NCBI RefSeq assembly: GCF_014652215.1
Contig: NZ_BMYJ01000003.1
Coordinates: forward strand, 299,494 to 363,493
Source of the DNA: Neogemmobacter tilapiae
GTDB lineage: Bacteria; Pseudomonadota; Alphaproteobacteria; Rhodobacterales; Rhodobacteraceae
Reading direction: 5' to 3'
DNA: 64,000 nucleotides
In this document: in pieces, positions 8,878-18,945 of the stretch
Position numbering within the stretch: the first letter of the stretch is position 1
How the letters are laid out: the number at the start of each line of letters is the position of its first letter
Made by a program: the position numbers and the translations under genes
Notes under the pieces: generated by a model
Database searches by the model: none
The model's input: the letters and a program-made list of their open reading frames with translations, nothing else
What the model was told of the DNA's origin: nothing

Positions 8878-9936
8878 TTGATTTCGTCGCTGACCCTTTC
8901 GCATTTCCGCAGCCATGCATTGGGGCGGCTGGCCTTTGATGGTCGGCCTGTGGCTTTGGCGGGGCCGAACGGGGCGGGCAAGACCAATGTGCTGGAGGCA
9001 ATCTCGTTGTTGTCGCCGGGGCGGGGCCTCAGGCGTGCCGATGGGGCGGATCTTTCGCGGCGGCCAGAGGGCCTTGGCTGGAAGGTGATGGCCGATCTTG
9101 CCGGGCATCAGGTGGAAACTTGGGCGGAGCCGGGCGAGGGGCGGCAGGTTCGGATCAATGGGAAGGCTGCGGCGCAGGTCGCCTTGGGTCGGCTGGCGCG
9201 GGTCTTGTGGCTGGTGCCCGCGATGGACCGGTTGTGGATTGAGGGGGCTGAGGGGCGCAGGCGGTTTCTGGATCGGATGGCGCTGTCCTTTTTCCCCGAC
9301 CATGCCGAGGCGACCTTGGGTTATGAAAAGGCGATGCGCGACAGGAACCGGCTGTTGAAGGATCAGGTGAGCGACGCGCATTGGTATGCCGCCTTGGAAG
9401 GGCAGATGGCGCAGGCGGGGGCAGTGATTGACGCCAATCGAAGGGCCGCCTTGGCGCGGATCATAGCGGGCCAAGTCGAAGGGCCCTTTCCCGTAGCCGC
9501 CTTGACGCTGGAACCGGGTGAGGGCGCTTGGGAGGGCGATCTGGCCGAGGCTTTGGCGGCGGGGCGGCGGCGGGATATGGCGGCCGGGCGCAGCCTGAAC
9601 GGGCCCCACCGCGCCGATCTGGCGGCCGTTTTTGCCGCCAAGGGTGTGCCCGCCGATCAATGCTCGACAGGGGAACAGAAGGCGCTGCTGATCAGTCTGA
9701 TCTTGGCCAATGCAAGGGCCTTGGCCGAGGAACCGGTGATTCTGCTGCTGGATGAGGTGGCAGCCCATCTGGACGAAGCGCGCCGTGCCGCACTTTATGA
9801 TGCGATCTGTGGGTTAAGGGCGCAGGCTTTCATGACGGGCACCGAGGCGGGCCTGTTTGACAGCCTGGGCGGGCGGGGGCAGGGCTTTACCGTTTATGAA
9901 CAGGACGGTCGGTCGATGATTTCAGAGGGATTGTGA
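8878..9936 (+). CDS. recF: RecF, DNA replication/repair SMC-like ATPase
   Basis: A 352-residue ABC/SMC-type ATPase that works with RecO and RecR to load RecA at gaps. Walker A is GPNGAGKT at residues 29-36, the ABC signature region is in STGEQKALLISL, and Walker B is ILLLDEVAAHLDEARR. It starts with TTG at 8878, behind an AGGGG-type ribosome binding site. The stop codon overlaps the next gene by one base (TGATG), so the downstream VOC-GNAT gene is probably co-translated. Confidence 0.95.
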   Translation: MISSLTLSHFRSHALGRLAFDGRPVALAGPNGAGKTNVLEAISLLSPGRGLRRADGADLSRRPEGLGWKVMADLAGHQVETWAEPGEGRQVRINGKAAAQVALGRLARVLWLVPAMDRLWIEGAEGRRRFLDRMALSFFPDHAEATLGYEKAMRDRNRLLKDQVSDAHWYAALEGQMAQAGAVIDANRRAALARIIAGQVEGPFPVAALTLEPGEGAWEGDLAEALAAGRRRDMAAGRSLNGPHRADLAAVFAAKGVPADQCSTGEQKALLISLILANARALAEEPVILLLDEVAAHLDEARRAALYDAICGLRAQAFMTGTEAGLFDSLGGRGQGFTVYEQDGRSMISEGL

Positions 9937-10883
9937 TGGATATTCAACGTGTCACGCTGATCACCCTTGGGGTGCAGGATCTGGCGGCAGCCAAGGGTTT
10001 TTACGAAAGGCTGGGCTGGGTTCAGCGCGACGGGACCGAGGGCGTGGCCTTTTACCAGATGCAGGGCGCGGTTTTGGGCCTGTTCGGGCAGGCCGATCTG
10101 GCCGCGGATCAGGGACGTCCGGGGGCCACATTGGGCACCGGGGCCATCACGCTGGCGCAGAACTTTTCGACCGAGGCGCAGGTGGATACCGCCTTTGCGC
10201 AGGCTTTGGCGGCGGGCGCGACCGCACTGAAACAACCCGAAAAGGTGTTTTGGGGCGGCTATTCCGGCTATTGGGCCGATCTGGATGGTCATGTCTGGGA
10301 AGTGGCGATGAATCCGTTTTGGCCGCTGGGGCCGGGGGGCAGCCTGACCTTGCCGGGGGCGGTCGAAACCATTGTGGAGCAGGATTTGGGCGCGCAGGAT
10401 GATCGGCAGATTGCTGATTTGCTCGCCCGCTGTTTCACTACCGACTTTGGCGGGCGGTCTTATTTCATGACCCGGCATCATTGGCGGCATGTTATCCGCG
10501 ATGATGGCCAGATCGTCGCGCATATGGGCGTGCAGTTGCGTTCCATGCGCTTGGGTGGTCGGCTTATCACGGTGGCAGGCCTGTCCGATGTGGCCAGCGA
10601 TCCGGCGCATCGCGGCAAGGGGTTGGCGGCAACGCTTTTGCAGGCCGCGATCCAGCGCGCCAAGAACAGTCCTGCGGAATATTTCCTGCTGTTCGGCACG
10701 GCGGGGCTTTATGCTGGGGCGGGATTCCGCAAGGTCACCAATCCGATGACCTATCTGGATCTGACCGGGGCCAAGACCGCAGAGATCCATCATGAAAAGG
10801 CCGACAGCCTGATGGTTCTGCCGCTGCGCGACACGGCTTGGCAGGACGAGGCTGAACTGGATCTGCTGGGTGGGCTTTTCTGA
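9936..10883 (+). CDS. Two-domain protein: VOC/glyoxalase-like domain fused to GNAT acetyltransferase domain
   Basis: About 315 residues with two folds. Residues 1-128 are a VOC (glyoxalase/bleomycin resistance) module: it opens ITLGVQDLAAAKGFYERLGW, has paired beta-alpha units, and ends YWADLDGHVWEVAMNP. Residues about 140-300 read as a GNAT acetyltransferase with the acetyl-CoA loop in DPAHRGKGLAATLL. The VOC half would bind a metal or small ligand and the GNAT half would transfer an acyl group; substrates are unknown. The ATG at 9936 overlaps the recF stop and the stop overlaps the next ATG, so it is buried in an operon with recF and the LysE-type gene. Confidence 0.8.
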   Translation: MDIQRVTLITLGVQDLAAAKGFYERLGWVQRDGTEGVAFYQMQGAVLGLFGQADLAADQGRPGATLGTGAITLAQNFSTEAQVDTAFAQALAAGATALKQPEKVFWGGYSGYWADLDGHVWEVAMNPFWPLGPGGSLTLPGAVETIVEQDLGAQDDRQIADLLARCFTTDFGGRSYFMTRHHWRHVIRDDGQIVAHMGVQLRSMRLGGRLITVAGLSDVASDPAHRGKGLAATLLQAAIQRAKNSPAEYFLLFGTAGLYAGAGFRKVTNPMTYLDLTGAKTAEIHHEKADSLMVLPLRDTAWQDEAELDLLGGLF

Positions 10884-11503
10884 TGACGGTCAGTCTTTGG
10901 GAGTTGGGGGTCTATGCCCTTGCCATGGCGGGGCTTTGGGTGGTGCCCGGTCCGGTCTGGGTGGCACTGATTGCCCGGGCGCTGTCGGGCGGTTTTGCCA
11001 GCGCCTGGCCCCTGGCGGTGGGCGTGGTGCTGGGCGATCTGATCTGGCCGATTTGCGCCATCTTTGGCCTGTCTTGGGTGCTTTCGGTCTATGGCGATTT
11101 CCTAAGCGTGCTGCGCTGGGTCGCCTCGGGTGTCTTTGTTTTGATGGGCGCGATGCTGATCCGCAAACCCGCCGCCGCCCTGTCCGCCGACAGCCGCCTG
11201 ACCAAACCGGGGCGCTGGGCCGGGTTTCTGACCGGTCTTGCCGCAGTGATTGGCAACCCAAAGGCCATTCTGTTCTATATGGGCGTGCTGCCGGGGTTCT
11301 TTAACCTTGGCCGCGTCACCGCCCCCGATATCGCCGCCATCTTGTTCATTTCCGCGCTTGTGCCGCTGCTGGGCAACCTGGTCCTTGCGCTGTTTGTTGA
11401 CCGGGCCCGGGCGCTGATTTCTTCGCCGGAAAACCTGCACCGCATCAACATCGGTTCGGGTCTGTTGCTGATCCTTGTTGGCGTGGTGATTGTTTTCACC
11501 TGA
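10883..11503 (+). CDS. LysE/RhtB-family amino acid exporter
   Basis: A 206-residue polytopic membrane protein of the LysE/RhtB translocator family, which export amino acids and related metabolites. Five to six hydrophobic helices are visible. Family marks are VVPGPVWVALIARALSGGF near the N-terminus (the PGP motif) and GFLTGLAAVIGNPKAILFYMGVLPGF in the middle. The start overlaps the upstream stop (TGATG). Cargo cannot be inferred; the pairing with an acetyltransferase fusion gene is suggestive but unproven. Confidence 0.85.
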   Translation: MTVSLWELGVYALAMAGLWVVPGPVWVALIARALSGGFASAWPLAVGVVLGDLIWPICAIFGLSWVLSVYGDFLSVLRWVASGVFVLMGAMLIRKPAAALSADSRLTKPGRWAGFLTGLAAVIGNPKAILFYMGVLPGFFNLGRVTAPDIAAILFISALVPLLGNLVLALFVDRARALISSPENLHRINIGSGLLLILVGVVIVFT

Positions 11504-11526
11504 CCACCAAATCTTGTGGCCATTGC

Positions 11527-14035
<2,509 letters not shown>

Positions 14036-14043
14036 ACCAATCA

Positions 14044-14070
14044 GCCCCGGCGCAGGTCGGGGCCGATTTT
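14044..14070 (+). terminator. Terminator of gyrB
   Basis: GCCCCG (14044-14049) pairs with CGGGGC (14058-14063) and is followed by CGATTTT. It begins nine bases after the gyrB stop and lies just before the convergent PAS gene end. Confidence 0.65.
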
Positions 14071-14443
14071 AGATCAGCGTCGCCATATGTTGCATGCAAA
14101 TGTAATGCGTGATCTCGCCCGCGTCGTTCTTGATTGATCGCAGATCGCAGACGTTCCAGAACTCGCTACCATCCTTGCGATAATTCAGGATCACGATCCT
14201 TCCGGATTCCCCTGTTCGCATCAGAAAGCGGAACATTTCGACCGCATCCGGCGAAGTTTTCGTCCCCTGTAGGACGCTCAGATTGCGCCCCACCACCTCG
14301 CCTGCCTGATAGCCAGTGTTCCGCGTAAAGCTATCGGTCACCGAAACCACCGGTGCACCGGGCGTCGCAGCGCAGATCACCACCCAACCATCGCTGGACA
14401 GCTTCATCTTGGATGGGTCGTAGGGTTTCGCTTGAAAGACCAT
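14069..14443 (-). CDS. LOV-like PAS-domain protein lacking the photoactive cysteine
   Basis: A 124-residue single-domain PAS protein. It carries nearly the whole LOV (light, oxygen, voltage) signature: TGYQAGEVVGRN, then LQG at 58-60, then LNYRKDGSEFWN (86-97). The flavin-adduct cysteine of the GxNCRFLQG motif is Leu55 here (GRNLSVLQG). Flavin-contacting positions (the Gln of LQG and Asn residues of LNYRKDG and FWN) are kept, so it may bind flavin without the normal photoadduct or may sense something else. No output domain is present. It lies 17 bases downstream of an XRE regulator gene and is probably co-transcribed with it. Confidence 0.75.
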   Translation of the reverse strand: MVFQAKPYDPSKMKLSSDGWVVICAATPGAPVVSVTDSFTRNTGYQAGEVVGRNLSVLQGTKTSPDAVEMFRFLMRTGESGRIVILNYRKDGSEFWNVCDLRSIKNDAGEITHYICMQHMATLI

Positions 14444-14460
14444 GATCTGCTTGCTGCACT

Positions 14461-14856
14461 CTACCGCGACGAATATCGCGCGGCTTCTACAATCTCTACA
14501 ATACTCTGTCGCAGTCTTCTGTCTGAAATAGCGACGAAACTTGTCACCAATCGGGCAACCAGATCGGTATCCGACACCACATCGCCCTGATCGGCCGGTG
14601 GTGCGGGTTGGGGTGAAGGCGTTTCCCGCACGGGCAAGATTGCATCCAGCGAAATTCCATAATGCTCGACCAGCGTGTAGATGTGTACCAGACTGATCTT
14701 GCTGCTGGCATCCTCGTATTTCTGGTATTGCTGCGGGCTCACCCCCAGAACCGCAGCGGCCCCCGTCTGGGTCAGACCCCGGTCCACCCGGATCTGCCGC
14801 AAACGGCTGCCGATATAGCGGTAAACTTCGCTGGGCAGATTGTCGTCAATCTGCAT
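14461..14856 (-). CDS. XRE-family helix-turn-helix transcriptional regulator
   Basis: A 131-residue regulator. Residues about 12-66 form a Cro/C1-type helix-turn-helix (IGSRLRQIRVDRGLTQTGAA, VSPQQYQKYEDASSKIS). A Pro-rich linker follows and the C-terminal helix (DTDLVARLVTSFVAISDRRLRQSIVEIVEA) could mediate dimerisation. It is the first gene of a two-gene unit with the LOV-like PAS protein. The 463-base divergent region upstream likely holds its operator. Target genes are unknown. Confidence 0.85.
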   Translation of the reverse strand: MQIDDNLPSEVYRYIGSRLRQIRVDRGLTQTGAAAVLGVSPQQYQKYEDASSKISLVHIYTLVEHYGISLDAILPVRETPSPQPAPPADQGDVVSDTDLVARLVTSFVAISDRRLRQSIVEIVEAARYSSR

Positions 14857-15319
14857 CTTTCACGACCCTGCCCAAATCTGCCTCCCACGCACCTTCAGTC
14901 TCTTCTAGGCATCATGGCACATGATTCGCCACAAGGCACGAATTTCTTATGAATTAGAAGAACATGGATGGCTATTCGGTTGTAGCTGAAACGTTTACAC
15001 AATCCCCGCTAGAAAGTCTGGCGTAAATCTGGCGTAAATCCCGGAATGTAAGAGTTTCGTGATGAGCAATCTTCCAAAACGCGGGTTTTTCTTCAAAATT
15101 GATATAGACAAACGTTGCATGATGATAGATTAAGCATCCATCCAAGGCGGCAACTGCTAGACTTCGAGAGATGCAATTCGGGCTTGAATGGAAAGCCGGT
15201 CCGCAAGGGGTAGATGTTATGTGTGGTTGTATTAAGCAATGCGTATAACATTGTAACGATGAAATGGCCGAATGTACGGCTTAAAATGAAACACTGCTTG
15301 TAAGAGTAAAGGACTGAAT
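14857..15319. promoter_or_regulatory. Divergent intergenic region with a tandem 11-bp repeat
   Basis: The gap between the XRE gene (minus) and the Roadblock gene (plus) is relatively AT-rich. It contains TCTGGCGTAAA twice in perfect tandem (15017-15027 and 15028-15038), a one-turn spacing that would suit binding by a regulator such as the adjacent XRE protein. One GANTC lies at 14923-14927. No protein gene was recognised. Confidence 0.45.
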
Positions 15320-15676
15320 ATGTCGATTATCGCAGAAACCGCTTCCATCTCGGGCTTCATCGGGGCTTGCCTCGTGGATACTGACACCGGCTTGATGCTG
15401 GCGTCCGAGGGTGGTGGCAAAGGGAAACTTGATCTGGACGCCGCAGCGGCCATGAACACTGCTTTCGTCAAGGCCAAGCGCCAGGCGATGCAAGTTCTGC
15501 AACTGGACACCTATATCGAAGATATTCTGATCACGCTGGGCAATCAGATCCACCTGATCCGCCCGCTGGAAAAGAACCCGACGATGTTCATCTATGTCGC
15601 GCTGAACCGCACCGACGCCAATCTGGGCATGGCGCGCATTCAGTTGAAGACGATTGAAAGCAAGCTGGAAATCTGA
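15320..15676 (+). CDS. Roadblock/LC7-like domain protein
   Basis: A 118-residue single-domain protein resembling the Roadblock/LC7 fold: it opens with a helix and beta hairpin (GFIGACLVDTDTGLMLASEGG), continues with a long helix (AAAAMNTAFVKAKRQAM) and beta strands (IEDILITLGNQIHLIRPL, MFIYVALNR), and ends with a final helix (MARIQLKTIE). Bacterial members often pair with small GTPases such as MglA or with sensory proteins. No GTPase gene is adjacent, so its partner is unknown. A good AAAGGA ribosome binding site precedes ATG 15320 and a strong terminator follows. Confidence 0.7.
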   Translation: MSIIAETASISGFIGACLVDTDTGLMLASEGGGKGKLDLDAAAAMNTAFVKAKRQAMQVLQLDTYIEDILITLGNQIHLIRPLEKNPTMFIYVALNRTDANLGMARIQLKTIESKLEI

Positions 15677-15695
15677 TTTCCGCAGATGGTAAAAA

Positions 15696-15730
15696 AAAGG
15701 GCCGGGGCAGCGACACTGCTCCGGCCCTTT
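15696..15730. terminator. Strong bidirectional terminator
   Basis: A perfect 15-bp stem (15696-15710 with 15716-15730) has a five-base loop, with an A run on the left and CCCTTT on the right. It can end both the plus-strand Roadblock transcript and the minus-strand tRNA-Arg transcript. Confidence 0.9.
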
Positions 15731-15734
15731 CGCA

Positions 15735-15810
15735 TGGCGGCCCCGACAGGATTCGAACCTGTGACCTACCGCTTAGGAGGCGGTCGCTCTATCCCCTGAG
15801 CTACGGGGCC
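15735..15810 (-). tRNA. tRNA-Arg (anticodon CCT)
   Basis: Read on the minus strand, the 76-base sequence folds as a cloverleaf. The acceptor GGCCCCG pairs with CGGGGCC, the anticodon loop is CTCCTAA with anticodon CCT, the T arm contains GGTTCGAATCC, and CCA is encoded. It reads AGG codons. Confidence 0.96.
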
Positions 15811-15916
15811 TGCGGGCCATACATGCGGTCAAACGGGGCGCAAGGCAAGTGCGGGCTTGGACAAACGCGAATCGCGGCGCTAAGACTGGGGAAATCCCCG
15901 TGAAAGGCCGCAGCCC

Positions 15917-16927
15917 GTGACGATACCGCCCCGCCGCCCCATGACCCTGCGCGACGTGTCCGAAGCCTCGGGCGTCAGCGAAATGACGGTCAGCCGGGTC
16001 TTGCGCAACCGGGGCGAGGTGTCGCCCGCCACCCGCGAAAAGGTGCTGCTGGCCGCCCGCGCGCTGGGCTATGTGCCGAACAAGATTGCGGGTGCGCTGG
16101 CCAGTCAGCGGGTGAATCTGGTAGGGGTGATCATCCCGTCACTGTCGAACATGGTCTTCCCCGAGGTGATGACCGGTATTTCCGAAGGGCTGGATGGAAC
16201 TGGCCTTCAGCCGGTGGTGGGCGTCACGAATTACAGGCCGGAGCAGGAAGAGAAAGTCCTGTATGAAATGCTGTCCTGGCGGCCCTCGGGGGTGATCATC
16301 GCGGGGCTGGAACATACCGATGCGACGCGGGCGATGCTGGAACATGCCGACATTCCGACGGTGGAAATCATGGATGTCGATGGCACGCCGGTCGACAGCG
16401 CGGTCGGCATTTCGCACCGGCGGGCAGGTCTGGAAATGGCGCAGACGATCCTGGCGGCGGGCTATCGGCGGATCGGCTTTCTGGGCACGATGATGCCCTA
16501 TGACCACCGGGCGCGAAAGCGGCTGGAGGGTTTTGTGGAGGGGTTGGCCAAGGGTGGGATCAAGCTGGCGGATGAAGAGTTCTATTCGGGCGGTTCGGCG
16601 CTGCTGAAGGGGCGCGAGATGACCGAAGCGATTTTGACGCGGAACCCGGATCTGGATTTCCTGTATTATTCCAATGACATGATCGGGGCCGGGGGGCTGC
16701 TATATTGCCTTGAAAAGGGCATCGACGTGCCGGGGAAACTGGGTCTTGCGGGATTCAACGGGGTGGAACTGCTGGAAGGGTTGCCGCGCCATCTGGCGAC
16801 CATGGACGCCTGCCGTCTGGACATCGGCCAAGCCGCCGCTGCGATCATCGCGGCCAAAGGGGCGCGGCGGGGGGAAGTGGTGGAGCTAAGCCCTAAGCTG
16901 GAGCCGGGCGATACGATTCGGCGATGA
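15917..16927 (+). CDS. LacI-family transcriptional regulator (GntR-like)
   Basis: A 336-residue LacI/GalR-type regulator. The N-terminal DNA-binding helix-turn-helix lies at about 9-30 (MTLRDVSEASGVSEMTVSRVL), followed by the hinge helix region (NKIAGALASQRVNLVGVIIP). The rest is a periplasmic-binding-protein-like sugar-sensing domain. The overall pattern resembles gluconate/idonate regulators, but the ligand is not certain. It starts with GTG. No sugar operon is adjacent; a galactonate-type operon lies 28 kb away and could be a target, which is speculation. Confidence 0.88.
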   Translation: MTIPPRRPMTLRDVSEASGVSEMTVSRVLRNRGEVSPATREKVLLAARALGYVPNKIAGALASQRVNLVGVIIPSLSNMVFPEVMTGISEGLDGTGLQPVVGVTNYRPEQEEKVLYEMLSWRPSGVIIAGLEHTDATRAMLEHADIPTVEIMDVDGTPVDSAVGISHRRAGLEMAQTILAAGYRRIGFLGTMMPYDHRARKRLEGFVEGLAKGGIKLADEEFYSGGSALLKGREMTEAILTRNPDLDFLYYSNDMIGAGGLLYCLEKGIDVPGKLGLAGFNGVELLEGLPRHLATMDACRLDIGQAAAAIIAAKGARRGEVVELSPKLEPGDTIRR

Positions 16928-16928
16928 A

Positions 16929-17393
16929 ATGTCTTATATTGTCACCCGCCGCTATCAACCCAGCGATCTGGCAGCATGTCTTGCAGTCTTTGACAGCAAT
17001 CTTCCAATGTATTTTGCCCCCGAAGAGCGGACAGAATTTTACGAATTTCTGGTCGAGACCGATTTTCGGTTCAACCCTTTCCTTGTCCTAAGCCAAAATA
17101 ACCGATGCATCGCCTGTGGCGGGCTGAATATTGATGGCGGCACGGCCTCGCTTTGCTGGGGGATGGTGGTGGCGGATTTGCACGGGCAAGGCTTTGGGTC
17201 GCATCTGACAGAGGTGCGTCTTGAACTGGCGCGGGTGACGCCAGGCTTGCAATCAGTGCATATGATCACCAGTCAGCACACGGGTGCGTTTTATCAACGC
17301 TTCGGCTTTGAACTCTCTGAAGTCACACCGAACGGCATCGGTGTCGGCTTGGACCGTTGGGCTATGACACTACACCTTAACCCGGCATCGTGA
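16929..17393 (+). CDS. GNAT-family N-acetyltransferase
   Basis: A 154-residue GNAT-fold protein (VTRRYQPSDLAACLAVFDSNL at the N-terminus; acetyl-CoA loop region DLHGQGFGSHL; FYQRFGFELSEVT near the end). It starts one base after the stop of the LacI-family gene and is likely co-transcribed. Substrate unknown. Its 3' end overlaps the convergent map gene by 17 bases. Confidence 0.82.
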   Translation: MSYIVTRRYQPSDLAACLAVFDSNLPMYFAPEERTEFYEFLVETDFRFNPFLVLSQNNRCIACGGLNIDGGTASLCWGMVVADLHGQGFGSHLTEVRLELARVTPGLQSVHMITSQHTGAFYQRFGFELSEVTPNGIGVGLDRWAMTLHLNPAS

Positions 17394-18123
17394 CGATGAT
17401 CGCGCCTTTGTCGGTCGCCACAACGGTATGTTCATATTGCACGCAAGGGGCGGAGGGGTCGGCGTAAAGCGTCCAGCCGTCATCGCCCGATTCCGCCCAT
17501 TGCCCGCCCATCGACAGGAAGGGTTCCACCGTCAGCACCAGCCCCCGATGCATCCGCCGTTTGTCGCGGTTGGGCCAGGTCGGCACTTCGCCCGGTTCTT
17601 CATGCAGAGCACGTCCCACGCCATGGCTCGCCAGATTGCGGATGAGGGTATAGCGGTTGGCTGCCGCAAAACGCCCGATGGCATTGCCGATGCCCGACAG
17701 CGGTTTGTCATGGCCCACCTGCGCAATGCCGATCTGCATCGCCTTTTTCCCGTCGCGGCACAGCCGTTCCAGCGAAGGCTTCACCGTGCCCATCCGAAAC
17801 GTTGCCCCGGTGTCGGCAAAATAGCCGCCCTTGCTGGCTGACACGTCGATGTTCACCAGATCGCCGTTGCGGATGATCCGGTCGCCGGGAATGCCATGGG
17901 CGATTTCCTCGTTCACGCTGATGCAGGTGGCGCCGGGAAAGTCATAGGTGGATTCGGGCGCCGAAACGGCCCCCTCGCGTTCCAGAAAGGCCCGACCGAT
18001 GGCATCAAGCTCCCACGTCGTCATCCCCGGCTCCAAGGCCTTTCCCATGGCTTGCAAGGTGTTGGCCACAATGCGCCCAATCGCTTGCAGGCCTTCGAGT
18101 TCGTCTTGCTGGGTGATGGTCAT
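17377..18123 (-). CDS. map: Methionine aminopeptidase, type I
   Basis: A 248-residue metalloprotease that removes the initiator methionine from nascent proteins. Metal ligands are visible in the expected order: Asp in NIDVSASKGGYFADTGATF (two Asp), His in SHGVGRALHEEP, then Glu in LTVEPFLS and Glu near YEHTVVAT. The start chosen is ATG 18123 (MTITQQDELEGLQ), which gives the normal length; the frame is open upstream to 18234 but that stretch is unlike the family. Confidence 0.93.
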   Translation of the reverse strand: MTITQQDELEGLQAIGRIVANTLQAMGKALEPGMTTWELDAIGRAFLEREGAVSAPESTYDFPGATCISVNEEIAHGIPGDRIIRNGDLVNIDVSASKGGYFADTGATFRMGTVKPSLERLCRDGKKAMQIGIAQVGHDKPLSGIGNAIGRFAAANRYTLIRNLASHGVGRALHEEPGEVPTWPNRDKRRMHRGLVLTVEPFLSMGGQWAESGDDGWTLYADPSAPCVQYEHTVVATDKGAIIVTMPG

Positions 18124-18129
18124 GGGTTT

Positions 18130-18402
18130 CGGTCCTGTTGGGAGAGGGCTGTGTAGCATTGCTACAGAAGCAGGGCCAGCGCCTGACCGTGGGGTGGCGC
18201 GTGCTACGGTGCGTCGGGGCGCTTTATGGTGCAAACGGCATCCATGGCTTGGATCAAAGCGCTTACATCACCAAAGCGCCAGCCCGAAGGGGCGGGCAGG
18301 CGCTGGCCCTGCGCCTTCGGCGCGTACCGGGCCGGGGATAGACGTCACGATGCGAATAGATGATGCTGGAAATCAGCTCTTGGCAGAATTTTTGGAGGCG
18401 CT
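18130..18402. repeat. Intergenic region with a perfect 15-bp inverted repeat
   Basis: CAGGGCCAGCGCCTG at 18171-18185 is repeated inverted and perfectly at 18297-18311, with 111 bases between. A second hairpin (GCGCCAGCCC with GGGCAGGCGC) lies just inside the right arm. A small TGTAGC-ATT-GCTACA palindrome (18152-18166) sits just upstream of map. No protein gene is recognised; it may be a small non-autonomous repeat element or a structured RNA. Confidence 0.5.
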
Positions 18403-18918
18403 ATGAACAGCAAGTTTTTTGCCGCCGTTGCCGTCGGCCTGTCACTTTTTGCAACGCAACAGGCGCAAGCCTGTCTTGTGGCGGGTGGCGTGAGATTCCA
18501 ATACATCCAGTTTGCTGATGTTGTCGTGATTGGAAAAATCGAGAATTACAGAAAGATAATGACTGTTCAAACCGTCGTCGCGACGACTGAATCGCTTGAA
18601 GTAGAACGAAGCGTTCAAAACGAATACGTGAGTTTCGACATTCTGATTCAAGAAACACTTCGCGGTGATGCTGTCGGCAGAATTTCAGTTGTGTGGAAAA
18701 ATGATCGACGGCTTGATCCTGCATCCTTGGCGAAGGGATCGAAGTTGATTGCGCTTATAGCTCCTGATTCCCCCGGTCCCGATCCGTCCGAAGATGTCTT
18801 GCCGCGGGTGGAGTCGGAGTTGATGTCCGTTATCGAACCTCTTTGCGCCTTACCACTCATCCTTACCGTGCCTTCAGAAGATGAGCAGCATGTGCGTGAG
18901 ATGCTGGCTTATGATTGA
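18403..18918 (+). CDS. Hypothetical secreted protein, low-GC
   Basis: A 171-residue protein of unknown function. Residues 1-23 form a signal peptide (MNSKFFAAVAVGLSLFATQQAQA) with a likely cleavage after AQA; Cys24 would be the first mature residue. The mature part is predicted mostly beta (FADVVVIGKIENY, YVSFDILIQETLRG, GRISVVWKN) with a proline-rich stretch near residues 124-132. Base and codon use are visibly less GC-rich than in the neighbours, and the gene sits beside an inverted-repeat region, suggesting recent acquisition. It resembles no family I can name. Confidence 0.65.
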   Translation: MNSKFFAAVAVGLSLFATQQAQACLVAGGVRFQYIQFADVVVIGKIENYRKIMTVQTVVATTESLEVERSVQNEYVSFDILIQETLRGDAVGRISVVWKNDRRLDPASLAKGSKLIALIAPDSPGPDPSEDVLPRVESELMSVIEPLCALPLILTVPSEDEQHVREMLAYD

Positions 18919-18945
18919 TCCCAACCAAGTGTTATCTCCCCTTCC

